The notes under the pieces were generated by a model that was given only the letters and a program-made list of their open reading frames with translations, was not told the origin of the DNA and ran no database searches. DNA of 64,000 nt from the NCBI RefSeq assembly GCF_004015795.1, contig NZ_ML137218.1, positions 1,401,811 through 1,465,810 of the forward strand, in the 5' to 3' direction. Numbering within the stretch: the first letter of the stretch is position 1; every line of letters starts with the position of its first letter. The position numbers were made by a program, and so were the translations under genes. The stretch is from Falsirhodobacter deserti. GTDB taxonomy: Bacteria; Pseudomonadota; Alphaproteobacteria; Rhodobacterales; Rhodobacteraceae. Positions 56,673-64,000 of this stretch are shown here, piece by piece.

Positions 56673-57793
56673 GCCCGGCCCTCCAGCCCCAGATGGGGGC
56701 GCAGGCGCACGCCCAGCGCCGATCCGGCAAAGCCTGCCGCGAACCACGCCCAGCCATGCAGGCTGCCGGTGGAAATGCCCGAAAAGAACGCCCCCACATT
56801 GCAGCCGAACGCCAGGCGCGAGGAATAGCCAAGCAGGAAGCCCGCGATGATCGTGGCGATCCATGCCCGTGCGGGCAGGCTCGGCAGGGGCTGCGACAAC
56901 CCTCCGCGACGCCACGCCGCCACAAGGAACGCCCCGCCGATGATGCCGAAATTGGTAAGCGAGGTAACATCGGTCAGAACGCTTTGCCCGATGCGCGCGG
57001 CGTTGCCCGGTGCGGCCCAGAAGGCGGAACCCGACAGGTCGGCACCCATTGACGTTGCAGCCTTGGCAACCCAAAGGCCAAGGCCATAAACCACGCCCCA
57101 GGGCTGCCCCGCCACCACGAGGTTGCCAAGTGCCAGTGCCGCCATCAGCACGGCCGCCACGATCAGCCGCGTCGGGATGCGGCGCGTGCCGGGCGCGGCA
57201 ATCACCAGCACCACCACGGCCACCAGCGCCAGCAGCCCCAGCGTCACCGCAAGCCCGCCGGTGCCCTGCAGAACGATGATTGGCAGCGATCCAAGGTCGG
57301 TCCACCACACAAGGTTCAACGCCCCGAAAAAGCTTCCGATGCAGAAGAACGGCAGCGCAACAAGGCTGACCGGGTTTCCGCTGCCCGCATTCACCAGCGT
57401 TCCCGATCCGCAACCAAGAACGATCTGCATCGCGATGCCGAACACAAAAGCACCGCCAACCATCGCGAAACCTATCGGGGCCTGCGCGCCCGTAAGCTCC
57501 CCCGCGTGGGAGGAAAGGAGCGGAAAGGCGACAACAGCCACCAGCGCAATGGCCAGAAGCTGCGCAAGAATGCCCGCCGGATCACGCCGCAGCAGCATCG
57601 CCCGCCAAGGACCTGCAAATCCGAAACGCAACCCCTCCAGCACGATGCCGAACCCAAGGCCGATGGCCAGCAGCAGCCCGAACCGTGCGCCCGCCAGCAG
57701 CGACACGGCCCCGACGGCAACAAGTGCCAGAAGGATCAGCGTACCGCGTTTTGCCCCTGCCCCTGCAGGGGCATCGATCGCAGCCGTTGCCAT
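56669..57793 (-). CDS. YeeE/YedE-family sulfur-compound transporter
   Basis: A 374-aa membrane protein with about nine helices and the conserved cysteine loops LGCGSGTLVNAG and LAFGCNVGAFF, which line the thiosulfate path in characterised YeeE (TsuA) proteins. The ATG overlaps the rhodanese stop by one base, so the periplasmic sulfurtransferase and the permease are made together. Thiosulfate uptake is the likely role, by family. Confidence 0.88.
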   Translation of the reverse strand: MATAAIDAPAGAGAKRGTLILLALVAVGAVSLLAGARFGLLLAIGLGFGIVLEGLRFGFAGPWRAMLLRRDPAGILAQLLAIALVAVVAFPLLSSHAGELTGAQAPIGFAMVGGAFVFGIAMQIVLGCGSGTLVNAGSGNPVSLVALPFFCIGSFFGALNLVWWTDLGSLPIIVLQGTGGLAVTLGLLALVAVVVLVIAAPGTRRIPTRLIVAAVLMAALALGNLVVAGQPWGVVYGLGLWVAKAATSMGADLSGSAFWAAPGNAARIGQSVLTDVTSLTNFGIIGGAFLVAAWRRGGLSQPLPSLPARAWIATIIAGFLLGYSSRLAFGCNVGAFFSGISTGSLHGWAWFAAGFAGSALGVRLRPHLGLEGRA

Positions 57794-58710
57794 CAGTTCA
57801 CGCCCCGGATCTGCCGCAGCAGGTTGTCCATCAGGCCGGGTACGTTCGCCATTTCACCGCCGTTATGGGAATAGCCGACAACGGATTCGGGATAGAGCTT
57901 CACGTTCGGCAGCCCCGCCAGTTCCGAAAGCGCGAACCATTCGGTGGAGGCCCAGTGACCGGTATTGCAGAAGGACACCACCTCTTCCTGCCCGTTCAGG
58001 CCAAGCCGCGCGGCGATTTCCTTGGCGTTGGTGGCATCACCGATGCGGGGCGTGCCATCGAACCAGACGGAATGGGGAACATTTTCCGCCCCCGGAAGCG
58101 TGCCGGGGCGGTCAGCCGAAGGGTGCGCCTGCTTGCCCTCGAAGAAGGCGGGCGGGCGGGCGTCCACCAGCGTGGCGGTCTTTTCGCCGCCCACGACAGC
58201 GTTCACGTCTTCCTCGGTGGCCAGCCACTGGTCCGAGAAGGTGATGTCGATATCCGACGGCTGCGGCGCAGTGGCCTGCGTGGTGACTGCAAGGCCTGCA
58301 TCGCGCCAGGCGTTCATGCCGCCGTTGAGGATCGCGATCTGGCTGACGCCCGAAGATTTCAGCGTCCAATAGACGCGTGCCGCCGCACCGAAGTCGCTGT
58401 CATCCTTGCCTTGGTGCACGATCAGCGTGGGGCGTTCGTACGTCACGCCCAGATCGCGCAGCGTCGCCTCCAGCTTGTCTTCGGGGATCAGCTCTCCGGG
58501 GTTGCTGGCCGGCCCGCGGAACAGCGAATAAGGTGCGGAAACCGCGCCTTCGATATGGCCCTTGTCGAAGCCTTCCTCGCGGATATCGAGGATCAGCGGC
58601 GCGGTTGCTTCCTGCACCTGTGCCGGGGCCAGAAGCGGACCGAAGTCATTGGCAGCTGCCATACCGGCCCATCCGGCCAGCGTGATCGCGGAAAGAAGAA
58701 TGGTTTTCAT
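57793..58710 (-). CDS. Exported tandem-rhodanese sulfurtransferase
   Basis: A 305-aa protein with signal peptide (TILLSAITLAGWAGMAAA) and two rhodanese domains. The N-terminal domain has no cysteine at its active loop (HQGKDDSDFG, 99-108); the C-terminal one has Cys248 in SFCNTGHWAS. This follows the usual inactive/active pair of thiosulfate sulfurtransferases. ATG 58710 with GGGGCATCCG. Linked to a YeeE transporter, so it may prepare or carry sulfane sulfur in the periplasm for import. Confidence 0.9.
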   Translation of the reverse strand: MKTILLSAITLAGWAGMAAANDFGPLLAPAQVQEATAPLILDIREEGFDKGHIEGAVSAPYSLFRGPASNPGELIPEDKLEATLRDLGVTYERPTLIVHQGKDDSDFGAAARVYWTLKSSGVSQIAILNGGMNAWRDAGLAVTTQATAPQPSDIDITFSDQWLATEEDVNAVVGGEKTATLVDARPPAFFEGKQAHPSADRPGTLPGAENVPHSVWFDGTPRIGDATNAKEIAARLGLNGQEEVVSFCNTGHWASTEWFALSELAGLPNVKLYPESVVGYSHNGGEMANVPGLMDNLLRQIRGVN

Positions 58711-58960
58711 CGGATGCCCCGTCTGCATGGGTTTGGCCTCCATTTCGGCGGTTTGCCGCCTGATCACAAGTGGCACGGGGGAAACGGCCGCTCGCTATGC
58801 CCCTTGCGCGTTTCGCGTCATCCAGCGGGGGCGAACGGCCGTTCTTTCGCTGCCATCACGGCGGAACAAGGTTCCTGTGCCGTCGGGCCATGGCGGGGGA
58901 TGTCCTTATTGCGCGACCCTCTTGCATGGGAACGGAAGGCGGCATAGCTTCGCGTGAACT

Positions 58961-59050
58961 GCTCGTTGGGGTGCCCGTTCCGGGGCTGAGAGGTGCCGCG
59001 CACCGACCCATCGAACCTGATCCGGGTCATGCCGGCGTAGGGAACGAGCG
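58961..59050 (+). ncRNA. TPP riboswitch (THI element)
   Basis: GCTCGTT (58961) pairs with AACGAGC (59043-59049) as the closing stem. Inside are GGGGTGCCC, GGGCTGAGAGGTG and CGAACCTGATCCGGGTCATGCCGGCGTAGGGA, all matching the conserved thi-box core of the thiamine pyrophosphate riboswitch (sections quoted separately). It sits 73 nt ahead of thiD. The downstream C-rich/GGAGAG stretch could be the expression platform masking the ribosome site. The rest of the 412-nt gap (58711-58960) shows only minor dyads. Confidence 0.95.
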
Positions 59051-59122
59051 GACGGATGCGCGCAAACCGGCGCGCGGCGTTCTGCCGCCCCTGCCCGTCA
59101 TGCCCCCATGTGGAGAGAACGC

Positions 59123-59911
59123 ATGACCAAGACGGCATTGACCATCGCAGGCTCCGACAGTGGCGGCGGCGCGGGGATCCAGGCCGACCTGAAGGCATTC
59201 TCGGCGCTTGGCGTTTACGGCGCCAGCGTGCTGACGGCGATCACGGCGCAGAACACAGTGGACGTGCGTGCCGTTGATGCGGTGGCCCCGCCCATGATCG
59301 CAGCGCAGATGTCGGCGGTACTGGATGACATCGCCGTTGATGCGATCAAGATCGGGATGGTCGGCGGGCCGGAGGCGATTGCCGTGGTTGCGGCTGGCCT
59401 GCCCGATCTGCCCGTGGTGCTGGATCCGGTGATGATCGCCAAATCCGGCGCGGCACTGCTGCCGGACAGCGCGATCGAGGCGCTGGTGTCGCAACTGCTG
59501 CCCCGCGCCACGATCCTGACGCCGAACCTGCCGGAAGCGGCGCGCCTGCTGGGCACCAAGCCCGCCACGACCGAGGAGGAGATGCTGGCGCAGGGCCGTG
59601 CGCTGCGTGCGCTTGGCCCCCGCTTCGTGCTGATGAAGGGCGGTCATGCCGACGGCCCCGTTTGCACCGACCTGCTGGTGGGCACGGGGGTGGAGCGGTT
59701 CACCGCCCCCCGCATCCACACCCGGAACACACATGGCACCGGCTGCTCTCTATCCGCGGCCATCGCTGCCGGGCTGGCACAGGGACTGCCGATGACCGAT
59801 GCCGTGCGTCGCGCGCATGGCTGGCTGCAAGGCGCGATCCGCGCCGCCGACGGGCTGGGGATCGGGCGCGGCCACGGCCCCGTGCATCACTTCCACGAGG
59901 TGTGGGCATGA
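59123..59911 (+). CDS. thiD: Hydroxymethylpyrimidine (phosphate) kinase
   Basis: A 262-aa ribokinase-fold enzyme phosphorylating HMP and HMP-P. Signatures: [50 protein letters not shown] and the C-terminal [15 protein letters not shown] with the catalytic cysteine/aspartate-type loop. GGAGAGAACGC precedes ATG 59123. First gene after the TPP riboswitch. ATGA overlap with thiO. Confidence 0.96.
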   Translation: MTKTALTIAGSDSGGGAGIQADLKAFSALGVYGASVLTAITAQNTVDVRAVDAVAPPMIAAQMSAVLDDIAVDAIKIGMVGGPEAIAVVAAGLPDLPVVLDPVMIAKSGAALLPDSAIEALVSQLLPRATILTPNLPEAARLLGTKPATTEEEMLAQGRALRALGPRFVLMKGGHADGPVCTDLLVGTGVERFTAPRIHTRNTHGTGCSLSAAIAAGLAQGLPMTDAVRRAHGWLQGAIRAADGLGIGRGHGPVHHFHEVWA

Positions 59912-60855
59912 TCACCATCCGCGGCGCCGGTGTTCTTGGCCTTTGCATCGCAACAGAACTTACGGCGCGCGACGTTCCGGTGCAGATCGCCGGCAGCCCT
60001 GCCGGGCCAGAGGCATGTTCGTGGTATGCGGGCGGCATGCTCGCCCCCTTCTGCGAAGGGGAGGCGGCGGAAGAACCCGTCACCCGCAACGGCTTGATCG
60101 CTGCCGACTGGTGGCAGGCACAAGGCGTTCCCGTCATGCGCAACGGCACGCTGGTCGTCAGCCCCGCCCGTGACCGCGCGGAGGTGACACGCTTTGCCCG
60201 CCGCACCAGCAATCACCGCGACATCGCCCCGGCCGAGGTGGAGCCCGACCTTGCCCGCTTCACGCGCGGGCTGTTTTTTGATGACGAGGCCCATCTGACA
60301 CCCCGCGACGCGCTGGCGATCCTGACAGCAAATCTGCAAGGCAAGGGCATCGCCTTCGGGGCCGAACCGCAAGGCCGCATCATCGATGCGCGCGGCCTTG
60401 CCGCCCGCGATGCCCTGCGCGATCTGCGCGGCGTGCGCGGCGAAATGCTGGTGATCCGCTGCCGCGACATCACCCTGTCACGCCCTGTCCGGCTGCTTCA
60501 TCCGCGCATTCCGCTTTACATCGTGCCGCGCGGCGACGGTGTTTTCATGCTGGGCGCGACAACGGTGGAATCCGCCCATCGCGGCCCCGTCACCGCGCGT
60601 GCGGTGCTGGAGATGCTTTCCGCCGCCTATGCCCTGCACCCCGCCTTCGCCGAGGCGGAGGTGCTGGAGCTTGGGGCCGATGCCCGCCCCGCCTTTCCCG
60701 ACAACCTGCCCCGCATCCGCCGCAAGGGCGATACGATCCATGCCAACGGTTTGTATCGCCATGGCTTCCTGCTGGCGCCCGCCGTGGCGCAAATGGTGGC
60801 GGACCACATCACCACGGGCCAACGACCGGAGTTCATGGATGAAGATCACGATTAA
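59908..60855 (+). CDS. thiO: Glycine oxidase ThiO
   Basis: A 315-aa FAD enzyme making dehydroglycine for the thiazole ring. N-terminal Rossmann GAGVLGLCIATEL, WYAGGMLAPFCEG, and C-terminal NGLYRHGFLLAPAVAQMVADHI are typical of ThiO. Short compared with Bacillus ThiO (369 aa). ThiO rather than ThiH indicates the aerobic route. Overlaps thiD and thiS (17 bp). Confidence 0.92.
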   Translation: MITIRGAGVLGLCIATELTARDVPVQIAGSPAGPEACSWYAGGMLAPFCEGEAAEEPVTRNGLIAADWWQAQGVPVMRNGTLVVSPARDRAEVTRFARRTSNHRDIAPAEVEPDLARFTRGLFFDDEAHLTPRDALAILTANLQGKGIAFGAEPQGRIIDARGLAARDALRDLRGVRGEMLVIRCRDITLSRPVRLLHPRIPLYIVPRGDGVFMLGATTVESAHRGPVTARAVLEMLSAAYALHPAFAEAEVLELGADARPAFPDNLPRIRRKGDTIHANGLYRHGFLLAPAVAQMVADHITTGQRPEFMDEDHD

Positions 60856-61033
60856 CGGCACCCCGCACGATCTGCGCGCCACCACCGTTGCCGAGGCGCT
60901 GGAGGAAGCGGGCTTCACCGGCAAGCTTGCCACCGCCCTGAACGGCGATTTCGTTCCCGCAGGCCTTCGCGCCACCACGGCACTGACCGAAGGTGCGGCG
61001 CTGGAAGTGCTTGCCCCCATGCAGGGAGGCTGA
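60839..61033 (+). CDS. thiS: Sulfur carrier protein ThiS
   Basis: A 64-aa ubiquitin-like protein ending in the required di-glycine (MQGG), to which sulfur is attached after adenylation by ThiF. The start [12 protein letters not shown] is family-typical. ATG 60839 lies within the end of thiO in another frame. Confidence 0.94.
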   Translation: MKITINGTPHDLRATTVAEALEEAGFTGKLATALNGDFVPAGLRATTALTEGAALEVLAPMQGG

Positions 61034-61035
61034 GG

Positions 61036-61797
61036 ATGCCCACCTTCTATGGCACCGAAGTTTCCAGTGCGCTGATGCTGGGCACCGCGGGATACCCCTC
61101 GCCCGCCATTCTGGCCGAAGCGTTCCGCGCCTCGGGGGCGGGCATCGCCACCGTGTCCTTGCGGCGCGAAACCGGCGGCGGGCAGGATTTCTGGGCGTTG
61201 ATCCGCGATCTTGGCACCCGCATCCTGCCCAACACTGCCGGCTGCCACACCGTGCGCGAGGCCGTCACCACCGCCCAGATGGCCCGCGAGGTGTTCGACA
61301 CGCCATGGATCAAGCTGGAGGTGATCGGCCATGCCGACAGCCTGCAGCCCGATCCTTTCGCACTGGTCGAAGCCGCCAGCATCCTGACGGCGGACGGGTT
61401 TCAGGTCTTCCCCTATTGTACCGAGGATCTGATCGTCTGCGAACATCTTCTGGATGCGGGATGCGAGGTTCTCATGCCCTGGGGTGCGCCCATCGGATCG
61501 GGCCTTGGGCTGAACAACCGTTACGGGCTGCGGGCGTTGCGGGCGCATTTTCCGGATGTTCCTCTGGTGGTGGATGCGGGCATCGGCCTGCCCAGCCATG
61601 CCGCAGCCGCGATGGAAATGGGGTTTGACGCCGTTCTGCTGAACACCGCCGTGGCCAAGGCGGGCGATCCCGCAGGCATGGCCCGTGCCATGGCGCTGGC
61701 GATCGAGGCGGGCACCGCCGCCCATGCCGCCGACCCGATGGAGCCGCGCGACATGGCCGCGCCCTCCACCCCCCTTATCGGAAAGGCCTTCCTGTGA
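61036..61797 (+). CDS. thiG: Thiazole synthase
   Basis: A 253-aa TIM-barrel enzyme assembling the thiazole phosphate. Schiff-base lysine Lys93 in [26 protein letters not shown] and [19 protein letters not shown] are present. Begins 2 nt after thiS. Stop overlaps the thiE start (GTGA). Confidence 0.96.
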   Translation: MPTFYGTEVSSALMLGTAGYPSPAILAEAFRASGAGIATVSLRRETGGGQDFWALIRDLGTRILPNTAGCHTVREAVTTAQMAREVFDTPWIKLEVIGHADSLQPDPFALVEAASILTADGFQVFPYCTEDLIVCEHLLDAGCEVLMPWGAPIGSGLGLNNRYGLRALRAHFPDVPLVVDAGIGLPSHAAAAMEMGFDAVLLNTAVAKAGDPAGMARAMALAIEAGTAAHAADPMEPRDMAAPSTPLIGKAFL

Positions 61798-62372
61798 CGC
61801 TTCCCCGCTTCTATCCCATTTTCGACAGCGCCGACTGGATCGCCCGCGCCCTGCCCCTTGGCGTGCGCATGGTGCAGTTGCGCGTGAAGGACCGCGATCC
61901 GGAGGAGGAGATTACCCGCGCCCGCGATCTGTGCCGTGCGGCGGGTGCCATCCTTGTGGTGAACGATCACTGGCAGGCCGCGCTGGATCTGGACTGCGAC
62001 TGGGTGCATCTGGGGCAAGAGGATCTGGACGACGCTGACCTGCCGGCCATCAAGGCCCGCCTGAAGCTTGGCATCTCCACCCATGACGAGGCGGAGCTGG
62101 AGCGGGCGCTGGCCTGCGATCCCGATTACATCGCCCTTGGTCCCGTCTGGCCGACCATCCTGAAGAAGATGAAATGGGAACGGCAGGGGGTGGAAAAGCT
62201 GACCGAATGGAAGGCGCGGATCGGGACCATCCCGCTTTGTGCCATCGGTGGCCTGACGCCCGAACGCGCACGCGAGGCGCTGGCAGCGGGCGCCGACATC
62301 GCCTCGGCCGTTACCGACATCACGCTGAACCCTGACCCCCAGGCAAGGATGCGCGAATGGCTGACGCTTTAA
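61794..62372 (+). CDS. thiE: Thiamine-phosphate synthase ThiE
   Basis: A 192-aa barrel enzyme coupling HMP-PP to the thiazole. Present are [35 protein letters not shown] and [12 protein letters not shown] 61794 overlaps thiG by 4 bp. Some of the usual pyrophosphate contacts are less conserved than in E. coli, and the protein is slightly short, but the core is clear. Confidence 0.92.
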   Translation: MTLPRFYPIFDSADWIARALPLGVRMVQLRVKDRDPEEEITRARDLCRAAGAILVVNDHWQAALDLDCDWVHLGQEDLDDADLPAIKARLKLGISTHDEAELERALACDPDYIALGPVWPTILKKMKWERQGVEKLTEWKARIGTIPLCAIGGLTPERAREALAAGADIASAVTDITLNPDPQARMREWLTL

Positions 62373-63301
62373 GATACGCGCGTCAAGCGCTGGTCACGGG
62401 GCCGGAGGGCGAGGCGAAGCTGCGCGCCGCGCATGTGCTGATCGTGGGTGCCGGTGGCCTTGGCGTGCCGGCGCTGCAATATCTTGTCGGCGCGGGCATC
62501 GGGCACATCACCCTGATCGATCCCGACAGGGCCGAGGAAACGAACCTGCACCGCCAGCCCATCTATGGCCGCCACATCGGCAAGCCAAAAGCCACGGCGG
62601 CAGCAGCAGAAATGGCGGCGCTGAACCCCCTTGCCACCGTGACACCACTGATATGCACGCTTGATCCGTCGAATGCGGCGATGGTGGCGCAGGCGGATGT
62701 GGTTCTGGATTGCGCCGACAGTTTCGCTGCCAGCTACACCCTTTCGGATGCCTGCCTTGCGGCGGGGGTGCCGCTCATCTCGGCCTCGGTTCTGGGGGTC
62801 GCGGGTTATGTCGGCGGCTTTTGCGGCGGCGCGCCCTCGCTTCGTGCGGTGTTTCCCGACCTGCCCGAAACGCTTGCAAGCTGTTCGACGGCAGGCGTGC
62901 TGGGCCCGATGGTGGGAATGCTGGGGGCAATGCAGGCGCAGATGGCGCTTTCGGTGCTGTTGGGGCTTGCCCCCTCACCGCTTGGTCAGTTGATCCGGAT
63001 GGACGGGCTGCGCCCTTCGACCTTCCGTTTCGATCGCGCGCCCGAACCGCAAGGCGGATACCGGTTCATCGCGCGCAGCGACCTGCGGAAAACCGACCTG
63101 ATCGTGGAACTGCGCGGAAAGGACGAGACACCCGCAGCGATCGCTCCCCATGCCCTGCGGCAACCCGGCCGCGTCACCCCCCACGAGGGGCAGCGCACCG
63201 TCTTTGCCTGCCGCTCGGGGCTGCGCGCATGGCGGGCGGCGGATGCCCTGGCCACGAGGTGGGACGGAGAGATTGCGCTGCTCGCCGCGGGGGATTTCTG
63301 A
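62357..63301 (+). CDS. thiF: ThiF/MoeB-type adenylyltransferase
   Basis: A 314-aa E1-like enzyme that adenylates the ThiS C-terminus. GAGGLGVPALQYLVGAGIGHITLIDPD and NLHRQPIYG..GKPKA form the ATP site; the C-terminal third (ELRGKDETPAAI..FACRSGLRAW) is a shortened rhodanese-like tail that still has a cysteine. The zinc cysteine pairs of MoeB are not evident. Overlaps thiE by 16 bp; last gene of the thi operon. Confidence 0.9.
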   Translation: MADALRYARQALVTGPEGEAKLRAAHVLIVGAGGLGVPALQYLVGAGIGHITLIDPDRAEETNLHRQPIYGRHIGKPKATAAAAEMAALNPLATVTPLICTLDPSNAAMVAQADVVLDCADSFAASYTLSDACLAAGVPLISASVLGVAGYVGGFCGGAPSLRAVFPDLPETLASCSTAGVLGPMVGMLGAMQAQMALSVLLGLAPSPLGQLIRMDGLRPSTFRFDRAPEPQGGYRFIARSDLRKTDLIVELRGKDETPAAIAPHALRQPGRVTPHEGQRTVFACRSGLRAWRAADALATRWDGEIALLAAGDF

Positions 63302-63469
63302 ACCACGGCAGGCAGGAGTACGGGAACGTTGCCTGAACCTGTCCAAAAGAACAGTTCTGTTAAACTTTCTGCGGTATTCAATATGTAATGCTATCATTTA
63401 GGTGTCCCATTTGGCTGTGGGATCGGGGAGAAGCAGAACTCGTTAAGGTTTCTCACCGAGTGTCTGGTC

Positions 63470-64000
63470 ATGCGGCTTATCAATCATTCCCCCCCGACCT
63501 ACTCTCGGCGATCGGCATCGATCACCCTTCTGGCAATCCTTTTCCTCGGTCTTGCGGGCGTGCTGGTTGCGGGGATGTTTTCCTTTATGGGCGTTCGGCA
63601 GATCAATCATGATGCGGCACAGCGTGAAGCGGCATTTGCCCGGACAATGATAAGCTCTCTGCTGGAAAGCCAGCCAAGGGAACAGCGCAGTTCCGTCGTG
63701 TGGAACGACGCCGTTCTTCAAGTGCGCAAGCGAAACGAAGTGTTCATGCGCGACAACCTTGGCGTCTGGATGCAGGAATATTTCGGCCACGATCTCGATT
63801 TCATTGTCGATCCCGCAGGAACGCTCATCTATGCAGCTGCGAAAATGTCGACCGTTCCGGTCGATACGCAGGAACAAACGCTTCAGGCCATCCGGCCGCT
63901 GCTTGCCGAACTGTATGAGCTGGTGCTTGAGGCAGCCGATGCAGAGGAAGCCGGCAAGCTTTCCCGGACCGATATCGTCGATCTTGAAGATGGACCGGCG
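63470..64000 (+). CDS. CHASE4-type membrane sensor protein, cut by the window edge
   Basis: Open from ATG 63470 to the right edge (177 codons). A membrane helix, ITLLAILFLGLAGVLVAGMFSFM (about 18-40), precedes an extracytoplasmic region with the CHASE4 pattern: SSVVWNDAVLQVRKRNEVFMRDNLGVWM and DLDFIVDPAGTLIYAA. CHASE4 proteins in this class mostly continue into GGDEF/EAL domains, so a cyclic-di-GMP enzyme is likely, but the output domain is outside the window. The 168-nt gap before it has a small dyad (AGAACAGTTCT, 63348-63358). Confidence 0.7.
   Translation, partial: MRLINHSPPTYSRRSASITLLAILFLGLAGVLVAGMFSFMGVRQINHDAAQREAAFARTMISSLLESQPREQRSSVVWNDAVLQVRKRNEVFMRDNLGVWMQEYFGHDLDFIVDPAGTLIYAAAKMSTVPVDTQEQTLQAIRPLLAELYELVLEAADAEEAGKLSRTDIVDLEDGPA

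Noticed and set aside
63348-63361. AGAACAGTTCT palindrome as a LexA site before the CHASE4 gene
   Set aside because: The alphaproteobacterial box is a direct repeat with 7-bp spacing; this is a short inverted repeat likely by chance.

Overview
The window is high-GC, densely coded chromosomal DNA from an alphaproteobacterium, most likely of the Rhodobacteraceae. Three things point there: the lexA-(comEC)-gltX-gltA order, an alphaproteobacterial SOS box (GAAC-N7-GAAC) in front of lexA, and an LsrB/VtlR-type LysR regulator. I see no tRNA, rRNA, CRISPR array, transposase, phage gene or replication origin. All functional calls are read from the sequence by eye.

Layout. 0-22 kb is mostly core genome: a partial Rossmann protein, a lysine-2,3-aminomutase-family radical SAM protein, lexA with its SOS operator, a frameshifted comEC, gltX, gltA, a murI-argC-ccmE operon, an LsrB-like regulator followed by a candidate 77-nt sRNA, purL-bolA-grx, a coiled-coil/zapA/mliC operon, tkt, a DUF808 protein, two tandem GAPDH genes separated by a 46-aa membrane peptide, and coaD plus an HWE/HisKA_2 histidine kinase. 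22-33.5 kb is an accessory glycan cassette: eight tightly coupled minus-strand genes (epimerase, glycosidase-epimerase fusion, GT4, three CgeB-type glycosyltransferases, UDP-xylose synthase-like, methyltransferase), with a zinc dehydrogenase and a Gfo/Idh oxidoreductase divergent from it. 33.6-39 kb has a DUF892 protein, a degenerate stretch, a phospholipase D, a ROK regulator and a frameshifted secreted glycosidase with a Ca-binding tail. 39-44 kb returns to small core genes (fructokinase, dtd, SufT, IscA-like, tpiA, NUDIX, DUF1178), then a divergent PRC-barrel/PfpI pair. 44-58.7 kb holds a class III aminotransferase and SDR, an MFS exporter, AbrB and SulP permeases, an RND tripartite pump, and a rhodanese/YeeE sulfur-uptake module. 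59-63.3 kb is a TPP-riboswitch thiamine operon (thiD-O-S-G-E-F). The right edge cuts a CHASE4-type membrane sensor.

The most interesting signal is regulatory. Five promoters matching the EcfG general-stress consensus GGAAC-N16/17-CGTT sit in front of the glycan cassette, the divergent dehydrogenase operon, the DUF892 gene, and both members of the PRC-barrel/PfpI pair. In four of the five the -10 ends about 28-40 nt before a start codon (about 64 nt for the fifth). This suggests that the uncharacterised glycan pathway belongs to the general stress response. The cassette has no flippase, polymerase or exporter, so its product may be a small intracellular glycoside or a modification of an existing acceptor.

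Two genes (comEC and the secreted glycosidase) each carry what looks like a single missing G. They are either real pseudogenes or assembly errors, and this should be settled before functions are inferred.
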